DNA of 38,386 bases from contig JAISFF010000066.1 in NCBI GenBank assembly GCA_031263725.1, positions 1-38,386 on the forward strand, read 5' to 3'. Positions 1 through 7,182 of this stretch are shown here, one piece after another. The notes under the pieces were generated by a model, which did no database searches, was not told where the DNA came from, and saw only the letters and a program-made list of their open reading frames with translations. The stretch is from Lysobacteraceae bacterium (GTDB lineage Bacteria; Pseudomonadota; Gammaproteobacteria; Xanthomonadales; Xanthomonadaceae). Made by a program: the position numbers and the translations under genes. Within the stretch, counting starts at the first letter, position 1; every line of letters starts with the position of its first letter.

Positions 1-239
1 CCGGACGCACTCGTCCATCGGCGATGTCCCGCCAGCCGAGTTCGCCGCCCGATTCACTCCGCAACCCAAAGCCGAATTTTCCAGTTTCGCTCGGACCTAA
101 TATGGGGAGGGGGTCACAATCTTGGACTTTGTCAGTAATCACTGGTACGGCTAACGGGGGCAGGTCAGCCCGACGCTACATATCAATGTTCCCCGGCGCT
201 ACGCGCCAGATGCCCGCTGCGCGTGCGCACTCTCGCGCA

Positions 240-377
240 TGCAGAAGGAACCGCTTCGAAAGCCTGCAGCATGCCAGCCGCGTGATCGGCGACTGGATCC
301 ACTTTTACAACCACCAGCGCCCGCATCAGGCGCTGGCCATGAAAACCCCGGCTGAAGCTTATGCTTCAGCCGCCTGA
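240..377 (+). pseudogene. IS3-family transposase (OrfB) C-terminal remnant
   Basis: The frame ending in TGA at 375-377 encodes the typical C-terminal tail of an IS3-type integrase-core transposase, including WIHFYNHQRPHQAL followed by a TPAEAY end. Only about 45 residues are recognisable. Sequence further upstream in this frame does not look like transposase and the DDE catalytic core is absent, so the fragment cannot be active. It sits next to a second, unrelated transposase remnant, marking this edge of the element as a site of repeated insertion and decay. The IS family comes from the tail motif; the exact element cannot be named. Confidence 0.75.
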
Positions 378-407
378 GGTGAGCAGGTTCTGCTGGGTCA
401 TTACATC

Positions 408-713
408 TTGCTGGAACATCTTGGGCTGGTGAGGCGGCCGATTCATCTATTGATGGGCCGGGCCTATGAAGGCAACGAAACTCGGCAACTCGCGTTGGAT
501 TTGGGGTTTGATCCGGTGGTGCCTCCGAAGTCCAATCGGCTGGAGTCCTGGGAATACAATCGCATTCCGTACAAGCAGCGCAATGAGGTTGAAAGGCTCT
601 TTGGCGGCCTGAAAGGTTACCGCCGCATCTTCACTCGTTTCGAGAAGCGGGATGTCATGTTCCTCGGATTCCTCAGCTTTGTACTGGTCGTGGATGGACT
701 CCGGATGTGTTAA
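408..713 (+). pseudogene. IS5-family transposase C-terminal remnant
   Basis: About 100 residues match the C-terminal half of IS5-group (IS427-like) DDE transposases: a GRAYEGNETRQLALDLGF segment, VVPPKSNR, and RNEVERLFGGLKGYRRIFTR, which holds the catalytic Glu. The first Asp and the N-terminal half are missing. The residue before RAY, normally the second catalytic Asp, is Gly here (GGC, one base from GAC). There is no credible start codon: the frame simply opens at a TTG. It is a dead fragment. Terminal inverted repeats were not identified. Confidence 0.8.
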
Positions 714-958
714 CAGGCCCTAAGATCAAGCTGGCCCGGAAATCGGGGGAGCAGGTCACATATGCAAGTGGCATTGGAAGACGAGTGTGCGCAAAGCTTT
801 ACCTTGGTGAGTCAGTCTGTGTCAAAACTTTTGTCTGTGTGCCATCAGAACTTTTGTCTTCCTACAGCCGTCGGCGTCGCCCTGGCGAATCCACGCCTCG
901 GCGTGCGGGTTCGCGGGCGGACGCGCGCCAATGGCGATGCGTTTACCGTTGCGCTGGC
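714..958. other. Non-coding gap with an 11-bp direct repeat
   Basis: No gene is supported between the IS5 remnant and the parA remnant. The only structure seen is AACTTTTGTCT at 826-836, repeated exactly at 849-859, a 23-base period. It could be part of an insertion-sequence end or a protein-binding repeat; nothing decides between these. Confidence 0.35.
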
Positions 959-1539
959 TCATGTCGGCCACCGCAGCAGTTCATCGGTCAGCGCGGCGAT
1001 CTCGCGTGCGGCGGCGCTGTCGGGCGCTGTCTCGCGTGCGAGCCGGCCAGCGGCTGCTCGGCGAGCGCGTTGCGCGCCTCGCGGCCGATGACGGTGGTAC
1101 TGACGCGACGGTTGACGACGAAGGCCGAGCGCAGCGCCGGCCGAAACACCTGCGCCTCGCGGATCAGCGCCACCATCTCCGCGGAGGCCCACAAGTCGTA
1201 GGGGCTGGGTTGCACGGGAATCAGCACGCGCTCGGCCGCCAGCAGCGCGGAGCGCGCCAAGGCGGCGATGCGCGGCGGGCCGTCGATGACGATGTGATCG
1301 GCGCGACGGGCCAGCTCCGGCGCTTCCTGGTGCAGCGTCTCACGGGCGAGGCCCACGGCGCTGAACAAGCGCGGCAAGCCCTGCTGGGCGCGCCGCTGCG
1401 TCCAGTCCAGCGCCGAGCCTTGCGGGTCGGCATCGAGCAGGACGACGTGCTGGCCGCGCATCGCCAACTCGCCGGCGATGTGCGTGGCGAGCGTGGTCTT
1501 GCCGACGCCTCCTTTCTGGTTGAGCAGCGCAACGATCAT
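959..1539 (-). pseudogene. parA: ParA-family partition ATPase, broken by an internal frameshift/deletion
   Basis: From ATG at 1539 the protein begins MIVALLNQKGGVGKTT, with the deviant Walker A motif of ParA/MinD ATPases at residues 9-16. LLDADPQGSALDW (Walker A' region) and a VIDGPP segment follow. It reads well to EARNALAEQPL near 1050 and then leaves frame. The usual C-terminus (GRLARETAPDS to DELLRWPT) continues in another minus-strand frame down to the stop at 959. The stretch expected between the two parts, roughly 20 residues, is missing, so an out-of-frame deletion near 1043-1055 is likely. An intact protein would segregate or stabilise the element together with ParB. The deletion is inferred from remembered family sequence; the change of frame is seen directly. 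Confidence 0.75.
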
Positions 1540-1570
1540 GGCGCGGCCCTCGCGGTTGGAAGGCCGGCCG

Positions 1571-1611
1571 GAGCGTGCCGTTTCGTGGTTATCCACCGAA
1601 ACGGCACGCTC
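1571..1611. promoter_or_regulatory. Perfect 15-bp hairpin with DnaA-box-like loop, upstream of parA
   Basis: GAGCGTGCCGTTTCG (1571-1585) pairs perfectly with 1597-1611 around an 11-base loop. The loop and first arm base contain TTATCCACC (1589-1597), an 8/9 match to the DnaA box TTATNCACA. It lies 31 bases upstream of the parA ATG and 83 bases from the iterons behind repA. It may be an origin element, or an operator or leader hairpin for parA. Confidence 0.6.
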
Positions 1612-1693
1612 TTACCAAGAGTTAGGTTTCTTGAGTTAGGAAAGTTAGAGGACGCTGAAACCCGCGCCGTTATTGGCTTTTCGGCGATTTCGC

Positions 1694-1756
1694 ACGCCTG
1701 ATAGCACGATAGGAACACGCCCGATAGCACGAGTCCGGGTACGCCTGATAGCACGA
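1694..1756. repeat. Three 16-bp iterons beside repA (candidate oriV)
   Basis: ACGCCTGATAGCACGA occurs at 1694-1709 and 1741-1756, with a one-base variant (ACGCCCGATAGCACGA) at 1717-1732. Start-to-start spacings are 23 and 24 bases, about two helical turns, as expected for tandem replication-initiator sites. The array ends just past the repA stop codon. With the nearby hairpin and GAGTTAGG repeats around 1618-1642, this is the most likely vegetative origin of the element. Confidence 0.7.
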
Positions 1757-1762
1757 GGCCAT

Positions 1763-2629
1763 TCACAGCTTGTCCCGCAGTTGTCCCCGTGCCGTGGAAA
1801 GCACGGGCCGGAAGGTCAGCAGCTCCGCACCGCTGTCTGGCATCCGCTCGATGCCGAGCACGTAGCCAGGCAGCGACTGCCGCGCAACCAGCGCACGCAA
1901 GTCGCAGGCGAAGTCGTAGGGCTTCGCCGTGCTGCCCGACTTGCGGTGCAGGTGCCGGAAGTCGAATTGCCAGCCGCCGGGCTGCTTGCCGCCGTGCTTG
2001 CGCACCAGTCGGTACAGCCACCGCTCGATACCGCCGGTCAGCCGGAAATACGCCGGGTCGATGGTCAGTACCAGCGCGGCGTCGAGCACGCCGGCATAGA
2101 ACCAGTCCGGCAGGATCAGCTCGATGCCCAGCGGCGTGCCGCGGGCGTCGGCCAATTCCTTCCACTCGTTGATCCACGAGAAGCGATGCAGACGCCGCCC
2201 GGTCGTTTCGCGGATGGAAGTCGCCACCGTCGTCGATTGCAGCCGGTCGAGCGCGGCCTTGAGGCGCTGGTAGTCGCGCAGCGACACACCGCGCCCGATG
2301 AAGCGCAGGATCTCGTAGGGCGTAGCGTGCATCAGGCGCGACGGCCGCAGGCCCGCGTCGCGCGCTTCGACGATCTGCGAGGCTGCCCATATCAGCACGT
2401 CCGCATCCCAAATCGTGGCGATGCCGTGCTCCTGCGTGCCCTCTACGCGGATCGTGACGTTCCCGCTGCGGAAGTCGATCGGCGCCGTGCGCCGCGATTT
2501 CGCCAGTGAGAAGAACGGAAAGGCCATCAAGTCCTGGTTGTCGCGCGGCGCCATACCGTCGCCCGGCAGCGCGCGGAACAGGTCGAGCTGTTCCCGCTCC
2601 TGCGATGGGCTGGACGTGACCACGGCCAC
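1763..2629 (-). CDS. repA: Replication initiator protein A (RPA family)
   Basis: This 288-residue protein matches the plasmid/ICE replication initiator protein A family. Recognisable segments are an N-terminal EQLDLFRALPGDGM stretch, the conserved FPFFSLAKSRR near residue 35, WDADVLIWAASQI, and a C-terminal GGIERWLYRLVRKHGG to FRHLHRKSGS region. It would bind the iterons at 1694-1756 and start replication of the excised circle, helping maintenance after excision. GTG at 2629 is the start because an in-frame stop lies 36 bases upstream and no ATG is available; the ribosome site is weak. alpA ends 14 bases upstream on the same strand, so translation is probably coupled. The protein looks complete, unlike its neighbour parA. 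Function is inferred from family. Confidence 0.85.
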   Translation of the reverse strand: MAVVTSSPSQEREQLDLFRALPGDGMAPRDNQDLMAFPFFSLAKSRRTAPIDFRSGNVTIRVEGTQEHGIATIWDADVLIWAASQIVEARDAGLRPSRLMHATPYEILRFIGRGVSLRDYQRLKAALDRLQSTTVATSIRETTGRRLHRFSWINEWKELADARGTPLGIELILPDWFYAGVLDAALVLTIDPAYFRLTGGIERWLYRLVRKHGGKQPGGWQFDFRHLHRKSGSTAKPYDFACDLRALVARQSLPGYVLGIERMPDSGAELLTFRPVLSTARGQLRDKL

Positions 2630-2643
2630 CGGCGCGCCACCGA

Positions 2644-2925
2644 TCAGCGCGCACGGCTGTCAGCCGAGTGATGCTCGGCATATTCGGGGTCGGACGTGGC
2701 CTCGAAACTGCGCTGGTCGGCCCAGGCATCAAGGTCGGCCACCGCGTACATGACGCGGCGACCGAACTTGCGGAATTTCGGCCCGCCGCCGATCACGCGC
2801 TGCTTTTCGAGCGTGCGCGGCGACAGCCGCAGGTACTCGGCGGCTTCGTCGTTGGTGAGGTAGCGTTGGGGTTGTGCGGGCGTAGTGGCGGCAGCGGCAG
2901 CAGGCCGCAAGGGTGCGGGTCGCAT
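2644..2925 (-). CDS. AlpA-like / MerR-type HTH DNA-binding protein
   Basis: A 93-residue basic protein with one winged helix-turn-helix domain of the excisionase/AlpA type (HTH_17) at about residues 22-68: YLTNDEAAEYLRLSPRTLEK, then GPKFRKFGRRVMY and DLDAWAD. Such proteins act as recombination directionality factors or as local repressors. The Ala/Pro-rich N-terminal arm is probably disordered. ATG at 2925 is chosen because GGAGG lies about nine bases upstream; the ATG at 2940 itself overlaps that site. repA follows 14 bases downstream, making a small alpA–repA unit. A role in controlling repA is inferred from position. Confidence 0.8.
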   Translation of the reverse strand: MRPAPLRPAAAAATTPAQPQRYLTNDEAAEYLRLSPRTLEKQRVIGGGPKFRKFGRRVMYAVADLDAWADQRSFEATSDPEYAEHHSADSRAR

Positions 2926-3006
2926 TGAATGAACCTCCATCGGTGAGAAGCGCCGGCGACACCAGCGCAGCCGGATGGAGGCAGTCTCAAGATAGCGATG
3001 CGTTGT

Positions 3007-3047
3007 GCAGAGGGTCGTTTTGCAGTGCAGGCAAAACGACCCTCTGC
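3007..3047. repeat. Perfect 17-bp inverted repeat between DUF2285 gene and alpA
   Basis: GCAGAGGGTCGTTTTGC (3007-3023) is repeated as its exact reverse complement at 3031-3047 around a 7-base loop. It begins 3 bases past the DUF2285 stop and lies about 80 bases upstream of the alpA start. Neither strand has a T-run after the stem, so a standard intrinsic terminator is not well supported. A protein-binding dyad or RNA-processing hairpin fits equally well. Confidence 0.7.
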
Positions 3048-3050
3048 CGA

Positions 3051-3806
3051 TCAATCGAGCTGTGCCAGGCGGCGATAGCCGCCGCGCATCAGCGATCGAC
3101 CGCGCCGCACGAGGCGGCGCACGCGCGAGCGCAGGCCGCCGTCGGCGTGCCAGCCGGCGGCCACGGCCTCGGCGCCGAACAGCCCTACGGCCGTTTCGCG
3201 CAAGGATGCGCACGCGAGGGTCGCGTCGAGCGCCTGCAAGGTGTGCAGCTCCAGCAGCGCGGCCGGCGTGGGCCGGGAGCGGGCCGCTGCCGCAGGCGTG
3301 GCTCCGTCCGCAGTCGCCAGCTTGTCCAGCTCGGCCGTGATCGTGCGGTAGCTCGCGCAAGGCGCGGCGCACGCGCGGATGGCGTACAGGTAGGCCATGC
3401 CATCGGCCAAGCCCGGTGCCAGTGCGAGTCGCACGCAGCAACCGGGCCAGCGCGACACCAGCACCAAACGCTTGCCGTCGTGGATCAGGTGCTTGTGGCC
3501 GGGAACGCGCCAGAACTCGAAGGCGTCCGCCTCCGGCGGTGGGTCGGCATCCGGGTAGAGCTGGAGCACGGCGTCAGGGTCGGGAAACCAGACCGGATTC
3601 GCGTCGCGCGCATCCAGCGCCGGGTCTTCCAGCAGGCGCAGGCCCCAAGCCAGCGCTGCCTCTGGCTGACGGCGACGGTGCAACCAGTCGCGCCGGTAGT
3701 CGGGATGCCTGCGCAGGTATTCCCATGCCAGCGCCGGGCCGTCCAGGTGCAGCACGTAGAGATACGCGGCGGTGGGATACCAAGTATCGGTACTTCGATC
3801 AGCCAT
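3051..3806 (-). CDS. DUF2285 domain-containing protein
   Basis: A 251-residue protein of the DUF2285 family, common in the replication/maintenance block of proteobacterial ICEs next to alpA and repA. The N-terminal half holds WYPTAAYLYVLHLDGPALAW and YRRDWL, like the short regulator-type domain often found at its start. The C-terminal half (LVLVSRWPGC, DGMAYLYAIRAC, ALLELHTLQALDA) is the DUF2285 part. AGGAGA sits eight bases before ATG 3806. No catalytic motif is visible and no biochemical function is established that I can name. Presence in the same strand block suggests a regulatory or replication-associated role, which is inference. Confidence 0.8.
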   Translation of the reverse strand: MADRSTDTWYPTAAYLYVLHLDGPALAWEYLRRHPDYRRDWLHRRRQPEAALAWGLRLLEDPALDARDANPVWFPDPDAVLQLYPDADPPPEADAFEFWRVPGHKHLIHDGKRLVLVSRWPGCCVRLALAPGLADGMAYLYAIRACAAPCASYRTITAELDKLATADGATPAAAARSRPTPAALLELHTLQALDATLACASLRETAVGLFGAEAVAAGWHADGGLRSRVRRLVRRGRSLMRGGYRRLAQLD

Positions 3807-4131
3807 GACGCGGTCTCCTGTTCAACAGGAACGTCGCCACGGGCGATAAACACAGGAGCTACGGCGTCAGCGACATCAAAGCGCCATCAAGTAAGTCGTA
3901 GAATCAAGCTGTAACTGGTTGTCAAGACCGATTAGCTCCGATGCCTTGCATGAGTCGTCCGAGTGCGGCGACTGCGCAGCACGCGAGTGGCGCGTGGCAT
4001 CGGACACCCTGCCGCAAGCCGCGCTGCGCATCATGTCTTTTTCGGTCTGGCCCGCACTCGTCTGGTGCGAGAGTGCCAATTCAGACCGCCACGGTCTGGC
4101 GCCAGATCGAGAACGGCACAATGCGTCCCGA
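3807..4131 (-). promoter_or_regulatory. Intergenic leader with candidate promoter for the DUF2285 gene
   Basis: No gene is supported in these 325 bases; the open frames on both strands have no family resemblance. On the minus strand a perfect TTGACA (3920-3925) is followed after about 17 bases by a poor -10 near 3897-3902. That places a possible transcript start about 80-90 bases ahead of the DUF2285 ATG. Confidence 0.4.
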
Positions 4132-4482
4132 TCAATCGGGGATGGAACCATCGCGCTGCGCAAGTTGCACGTACTCCGATAGCGGCCGTGCCGCGTGGAA
4201 ATACAGGTCGCGCAGGACGGGCCGCTGCTGCGGCCCGACGATGCCGGCCAGGTCGGATAGCTTGACCGTCCCCAGCGCCGGCATCCCGATGCCGAGGTCA
4301 ATCAGCCCCCAAGCGGTGTCGCCATCGGCCGGATCGAGCGCGGCCAGCAACCAAGTCGCGTGCGCGTCCGGGGTGAACAGTCGCACGACTGGCAACGGGT
4401 CGATGCCTTGACCGGCCGCGCGTGCCTCGCCGTTGGCGAGGAGTTGCGCGCGCTGTTCGACAGTGACGAGCGGCTGGGTCAT
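4132..4482 (-). CDS. DUF2958 domain-containing protein (copy A)
   Basis: A 116-residue member of the DUF2958 family, a small acidic protein found on many proteobacterial plasmids and ICEs, of unknown biochemical function. Typical segments are EQRAQLLANGEARAAGQG near the start, PLPVVRLFTPDAHATWLLAA, WGLIDLGIGMPALGTVKLSD, and RDLYFHAARPLSEY at the end. ATG 4482 aligns with the start of copy B at 11051. The two copies share a layout (LLANG, VxLFTPDAxATWLL, DLGxGMPxLG) but are clearly diverged, so they are old paralogues or separate acquisitions, not a recent duplication. The gene diverges from the XRE regulator across a repeat-rich gap. Confidence 0.85.
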   Translation of the reverse strand: MTQPLVTVEQRAQLLANGEARAAGQGIDPLPVVRLFTPDAHATWLLAALDPADGDTAWGLIDLGIGMPALGTVKLSDLAGIVGPQQRPVLRDLYFHAARPLSEYVQLAQRDGSIPD

Positions 4483-4556
4483 GGCCGGAAACCCCACGAA
4501 ACCGACGATGCACGGATGCGCCTTGCAGCCAAGACGCGGAAGCGTCGAAGCGGATG

Positions 4557-4757
4557 CGTGTTTTCGTGCGAAAACACGAAGGCGCAAGCCGTCGAATCCG
4601 TACACGCACGGAAACGCAAAGGCGGCATTGTGCAGGTCAGGAAAGACACGGATGCGGTTCCCCCATTCTGTCGGAATCCGCCGATGCGGATTTCCGTAAA
4701 GACACGAATACGGAAATCAACATCACCAAATGAACACTATAGATTGTAGTCCTATAG
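4557..4757. promoter_or_regulatory. Dyad-rich control region between DUF2958-A and the XRE gene
   Basis: The 318-base gap 4483-4800 between divergent genes holds several perfect dyads. One is CGTGTTTTCG with its complement (4557-4566/4569-4578, 2-base loop). Another is GATTTCCGTA (4689-4698) with TACGGAAATC (4709-4718). The palindrome CTATAG occurs at 4737-4742 and again at 4752-4757. GACACGGATGCGG-like words recur around 4645 and 4700. The CTATAG pair, 44-64 bases before the XRE start, is a plausible operator/promoter for autoregulation by that repressor. Confidence 0.5.
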
Positions 4758-4800
4758 GGCGCAATCGGCTGTCATCTTGGTTTTCTAAGGGAAACCATCG

Positions 4801-5094
4801 GTGGCAGCTAAGCACTCATTGGCAACGGCAATACGGACGGTCAGGAAAGCGCGCGGCTTGAGCCAGGAAGCGTTCTCCGACGTGTCCAGCCGTACCTACA
4901 TGAGTTCGCTGGAGCGCGACCAGAAAAGCCCGACTATGCACAAGCTGACCGAGCTGTGCGAGGTCATGGAAGTGCATCCGCTCACTCTGCTGACGCTGGC
5001 CTACGCTGGCGACAACACGCGCAAGATCGACCAGCTTCTGGCGCAGGTGCGTCAGGAACTGGAAGCGATCGAGGCCACTCGCAAGGACATCTGA
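4801..5094 (+). CDS. XRE-family transcriptional regulator
   Basis: A 97-residue protein with an N-terminal Cro/C1-type helix-turn-helix at about residues 6-62: LATAIRTVRKARGLSQEAF, SRTYMSSLERDQKSPTMHKL, and EVMEVHPLTLLTLAY. The C-terminal 30 residues (RKIDQLLAQVRQELEAIEA) look like a dimerising helix. GTG at 4801 is the start, with AAGGGA about nine bases upstream. Small repressors of this type control excision/transfer or toxin genes on mobile elements. The CTATAG repeats upstream are its likely operator. The DUF4238 gene starts 58 bases downstream on the same strand, so the two may form a regulated pair. Confidence 0.85.
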   Translation: MAAKHSLATAIRTVRKARGLSQEAFSDVSSRTYMSSLERDQKSPTMHKLTELCEVMEVHPLTLLTLAYAGDNTRKIDQLLAQVRQELEAIEATRKDI

Positions 5095-5152
5095 CACCGC
5101 GCAGGAATTGCACTACCTTCCCCCTGTGTGCGATCCGCTCAAAGTTGTGTTC

Positions 5153-6019
5153 ATGACTAAATTCGAGAAGACAAACCACCACTACGTCCCCCAACACTGG
5201 CAACGCGGCTTCAGGGGAGCGAACGGGCATCTGTATGGGAAGTTCCGCGACGAGATCAGAGTCGTATCACCGCGAACGATCATGCAGCAGGACTACCTCT
5301 ACACGGTCTTCGACGATCAATGGAACCCATCGGACTCGTTAGAAGATGCGCTCTCCGCTGTGGAAGCCGAAGATGCCAAGCTGTTCCAGCGGCTGCACAG
5401 TCCTGGCTATACGAGCACAGCGGACGACAGGAATCATCTTTGCGCGGTGCTGGCCTTGCAGGCGACGCGGCACCCGGACATTCTCCGGCGCGGAACGAAA
5501 CGCAGCCGCGAGTTGGGTGAGGTACTGGCTAACGCTCACGATTACTCGCTAGATGAGTTCAAGGCCCGCATGACTGGCTTTGCCGTCAGCGAGGCCGACG
5601 CTCACGACTGCTACATCGTCCTATGCTCGCGCACCAAGGAGCAACTGGCCGAGGAGCTGGCCGAACTGACCGGACTGTCGCCGCAGTCCTCGCAGCTTCC
5701 GGAGCAGGATGCCCTTCGAGCGATGCCTCTGGTCGAGCAGCTCCTTCAACCGATGGAACTGTGGCTGCTCGATGCACCAGCGACAGAGGCATTCGTGTTG
5801 GGTGATACGCCGATACCGCAATCGGAACTGCGTCATGGTTTCTCGGTGCCGCTGTCCCGGTCTCTCGCTGTGCTGGCGTGTCCCGCCCAGGCCACGCAGA
5901 AATTGCTGTCCCGGCGCAACGCGACGGCAGCGGAAGTCAAGGACATCAATCGCACGCAAAACGACAACGCCTTGCACGTTGTCGTCGGCCCCTCGGCCGC
6001 GCTGTTGGCGACCTTGTAG
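5153..6019 (+). CDS. DUF4238 domain-containing protein
   Basis: A 288-residue soluble protein of the DUF4238 family, recognised from the N-terminal signature NHHYVPQHWQRGFRG and the following GHLYGKFRDEIR, plus HPDILRRGTKRSRE in the middle. The biochemical activity of the family is not established to my knowledge. Members are frequent on mobile elements and in defence-rich regions. ATG 5153 starts the family-like part; an upstream in-frame TTG at 5108 is less likely. The gene is co-directional with the XRE regulator 58 bases upstream and convergent with DUF736. This pair interrupts a backbone otherwise on the minus strand, so it is probably cargo. A defence or addiction role is inference only. 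Confidence 0.75.
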   Translation: MTKFEKTNHHYVPQHWQRGFRGANGHLYGKFRDEIRVVSPRTIMQQDYLYTVFDDQWNPSDSLEDALSAVEAEDAKLFQRLHSPGYTSTADDRNHLCAVLALQATRHPDILRRGTKRSRELGEVLANAHDYSLDEFKARMTGFAVSEADAHDCYIVLCSRTKEQLAEELAELTGLSPQSSQLPEQDALRAMPLVEQLLQPMELWLLDAPATEAFVLGDTPIPQSELRHGFSVPLSRSLAVLACPAQATQKLLSRRNATAAEVKDINRTQNDNALHVVVGPSAALLATL

Positions 6020-6079
6020 GGCAACGAGAGTCTTGCATGAGCGCGTCTGCGGACGTGCTTTGCATGACGAGCACCGCGC

Positions 6080-6106
6080 CCCACCGCATAGGCGGAGCGC
6101 GGTGGG
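6080..6106. terminator. Hairpin between convergent DUF4238 and DUF736 genes
   Basis: CCCACCGC (6080-6087) pairs with GCGGTGGG (6099-6106) across an 11-base loop in the 93-base gap between convergent genes. Position favours a bidirectional terminator, but neither side has a T-run. Confidence 0.35.
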
Positions 6107-6112
6107 TGGCCG

Positions 6113-6427
6113 TCAGGCCGCCTGCGGCTTGCTGCGCGACCAGATCAGGTCGTGCGTGCCGTCCTCGCCTTCGATCAGGCGGGCATAGACCGTCGCCGGG
6201 AACGAAGGATCGTCGAGGGTCACGGACAGGTAATCCCGCCCGGCCTCGCTGGTCTTCTTCCACGCCGCGCCGATGTCGTGGCCGGCCGCCTGAAGGCGGA
6301 AGTCGGGGGCGTTCTCCTTGTCGCCCTTGTCGTTGGGAACCAGCTTGACCTTGACGTTGAGCGTCAGGGTGCGGAGCGTGCCGGTGAAGCCGTCTTTCTC
6401 TGCGGTGAAGGTGCCGATGTTAGCCAT
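6113..6427 (-). CDS. DUF736 family protein
   Basis: A 104-residue protein of the DUF736 family, almost universally found in the maintenance block of proteobacterial ICEs and large plasmids. It opens with [20 protein letters not shown] and contains [39 protein letters not shown] and a short basic/Ala tail. It is probably a small beta-rich protein; no activity is established. ATG 6427 has a strong AGGAG about eight bases upstream. Upstream on the same strand lies a 755-base non-coding region full of hairpins, so it may have its own long leader. Its conserved place next to parB suggests a maintenance or transfer-control role, by association only. Confidence 0.9.
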   Translation of the reverse strand: MANIGTFTAEKDGFTGTLRTLTLNVKVKLVPNDKGDKENAPDFRLQAAGHDIGAAWKKTSEAGRDYLSVTLDDPSFPATVYARLIEGEDGTHDLIWSRSKPQAA

Positions 6428-7182
6428 GATGTTTCTCCTTTCGGGTTGAACAAGGTCGCGCCAGTGCGTCCTTGTTGTGATCCGGCCGGCGGGGGATGGG
6501 CGGGCCGCACCGCGCAGCGGTCGCAAAAGCGTGGAGAACCTGGAAGCGAAAAGAATTTGCTGCGCGAGGAAGCCGCGCAGCGGCGGGGAAATTGTTTTCG
6601 CTGGAAGGTTGTGGCCATGAAGCCCAAGGCGAAGCCGTGCCCTCGCCAGGATTCACAACAAACCAAGGACGTACAGGCCGCCTGTCCCGAAAGGAGACAT
6701 GGCCGACTCGGCATCCCCGCGCGACGGGTTCACCGGCTCGTGCCCTGACACGGGCAAGGCCAACACCCTAACGACAGGCGAGAACGCCGCTTGCCGCGGT
6801 TTGCAGCGACGTGCTTGAGGCGTGGCATGGAAGCTCCATAAGCGAGGTCGGGCGGCGTGTCGGTGAACCGTCCTTCGTGACGTACAGGCGGCGAACCGCC
6901 AGCGTCGAGGACGGCACGCTTTGGCACAACCTGCCGCAGCAAGCGGGGGCGTAGCCCCACAAGCCCCGCCCATTGCGGCGGGGCGCCATCGAAACCACGC
7001 CCGTGCTAGCGAGCACCGATTGCCGTGCCGCGCGCAAGCTCGTTGCGCGCTCGCCCCGTTGCCGCCTGGCCAAAGGCGGCGACGGGGCGATTTTGCTGTG
7101 GACGTTGAAACCGGGCGCGGCAGACCTGCCGCGCCCGGATCGGGAAAAGCCCCGGCGCAGCGCGCCGGGGCCATGCTGCGGG
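6428..7182 (-). ncRNA. Long structured non-coding region between parB and DUF736
   Basis: No protein family is recognisable in these 755 bases on either strand. The part nearest parB is a run of perfect or near-perfect hairpins: GGCGG/CCGCC with a CGAA loop at 6887-6900 (UUCG on the minus strand), GCCCCGCC at 6963-6970 with 6977-6984, GCGCGCAA at 7030-7037 with 7043-7050, a 15-bp stem with one wobble at 7052-7066/7075-7089, 13 bp at 7111-7123/7126-7138, and 10 bp at 7149-7158/7162-7171. The last is a terminator for parB; the others may form a structured leader or small RNA for DUF736. Calling it an RNA is inference from folding potential. Confidence 0.4.
7145..7171 (-). terminator. Rho-independent terminator of parB
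   Basis: On the minus strand a 10-bp perfect stem (GCCCCGGCGC with its complement, 3-base loop) is followed directly by TTTT. It starts about a dozen bases past the parB stop. A second 13-bp stem at 7111-7138 followed by TTT gives a back-up. Confidence 0.75.

Noticed and set aside
3876-4301. Protein-coding frames in the gap between DUF2285 and DUF2958-A
   Set aside because: They show no family resemblance, lack good ribosome sites and conflict with the DUF2958 gene.
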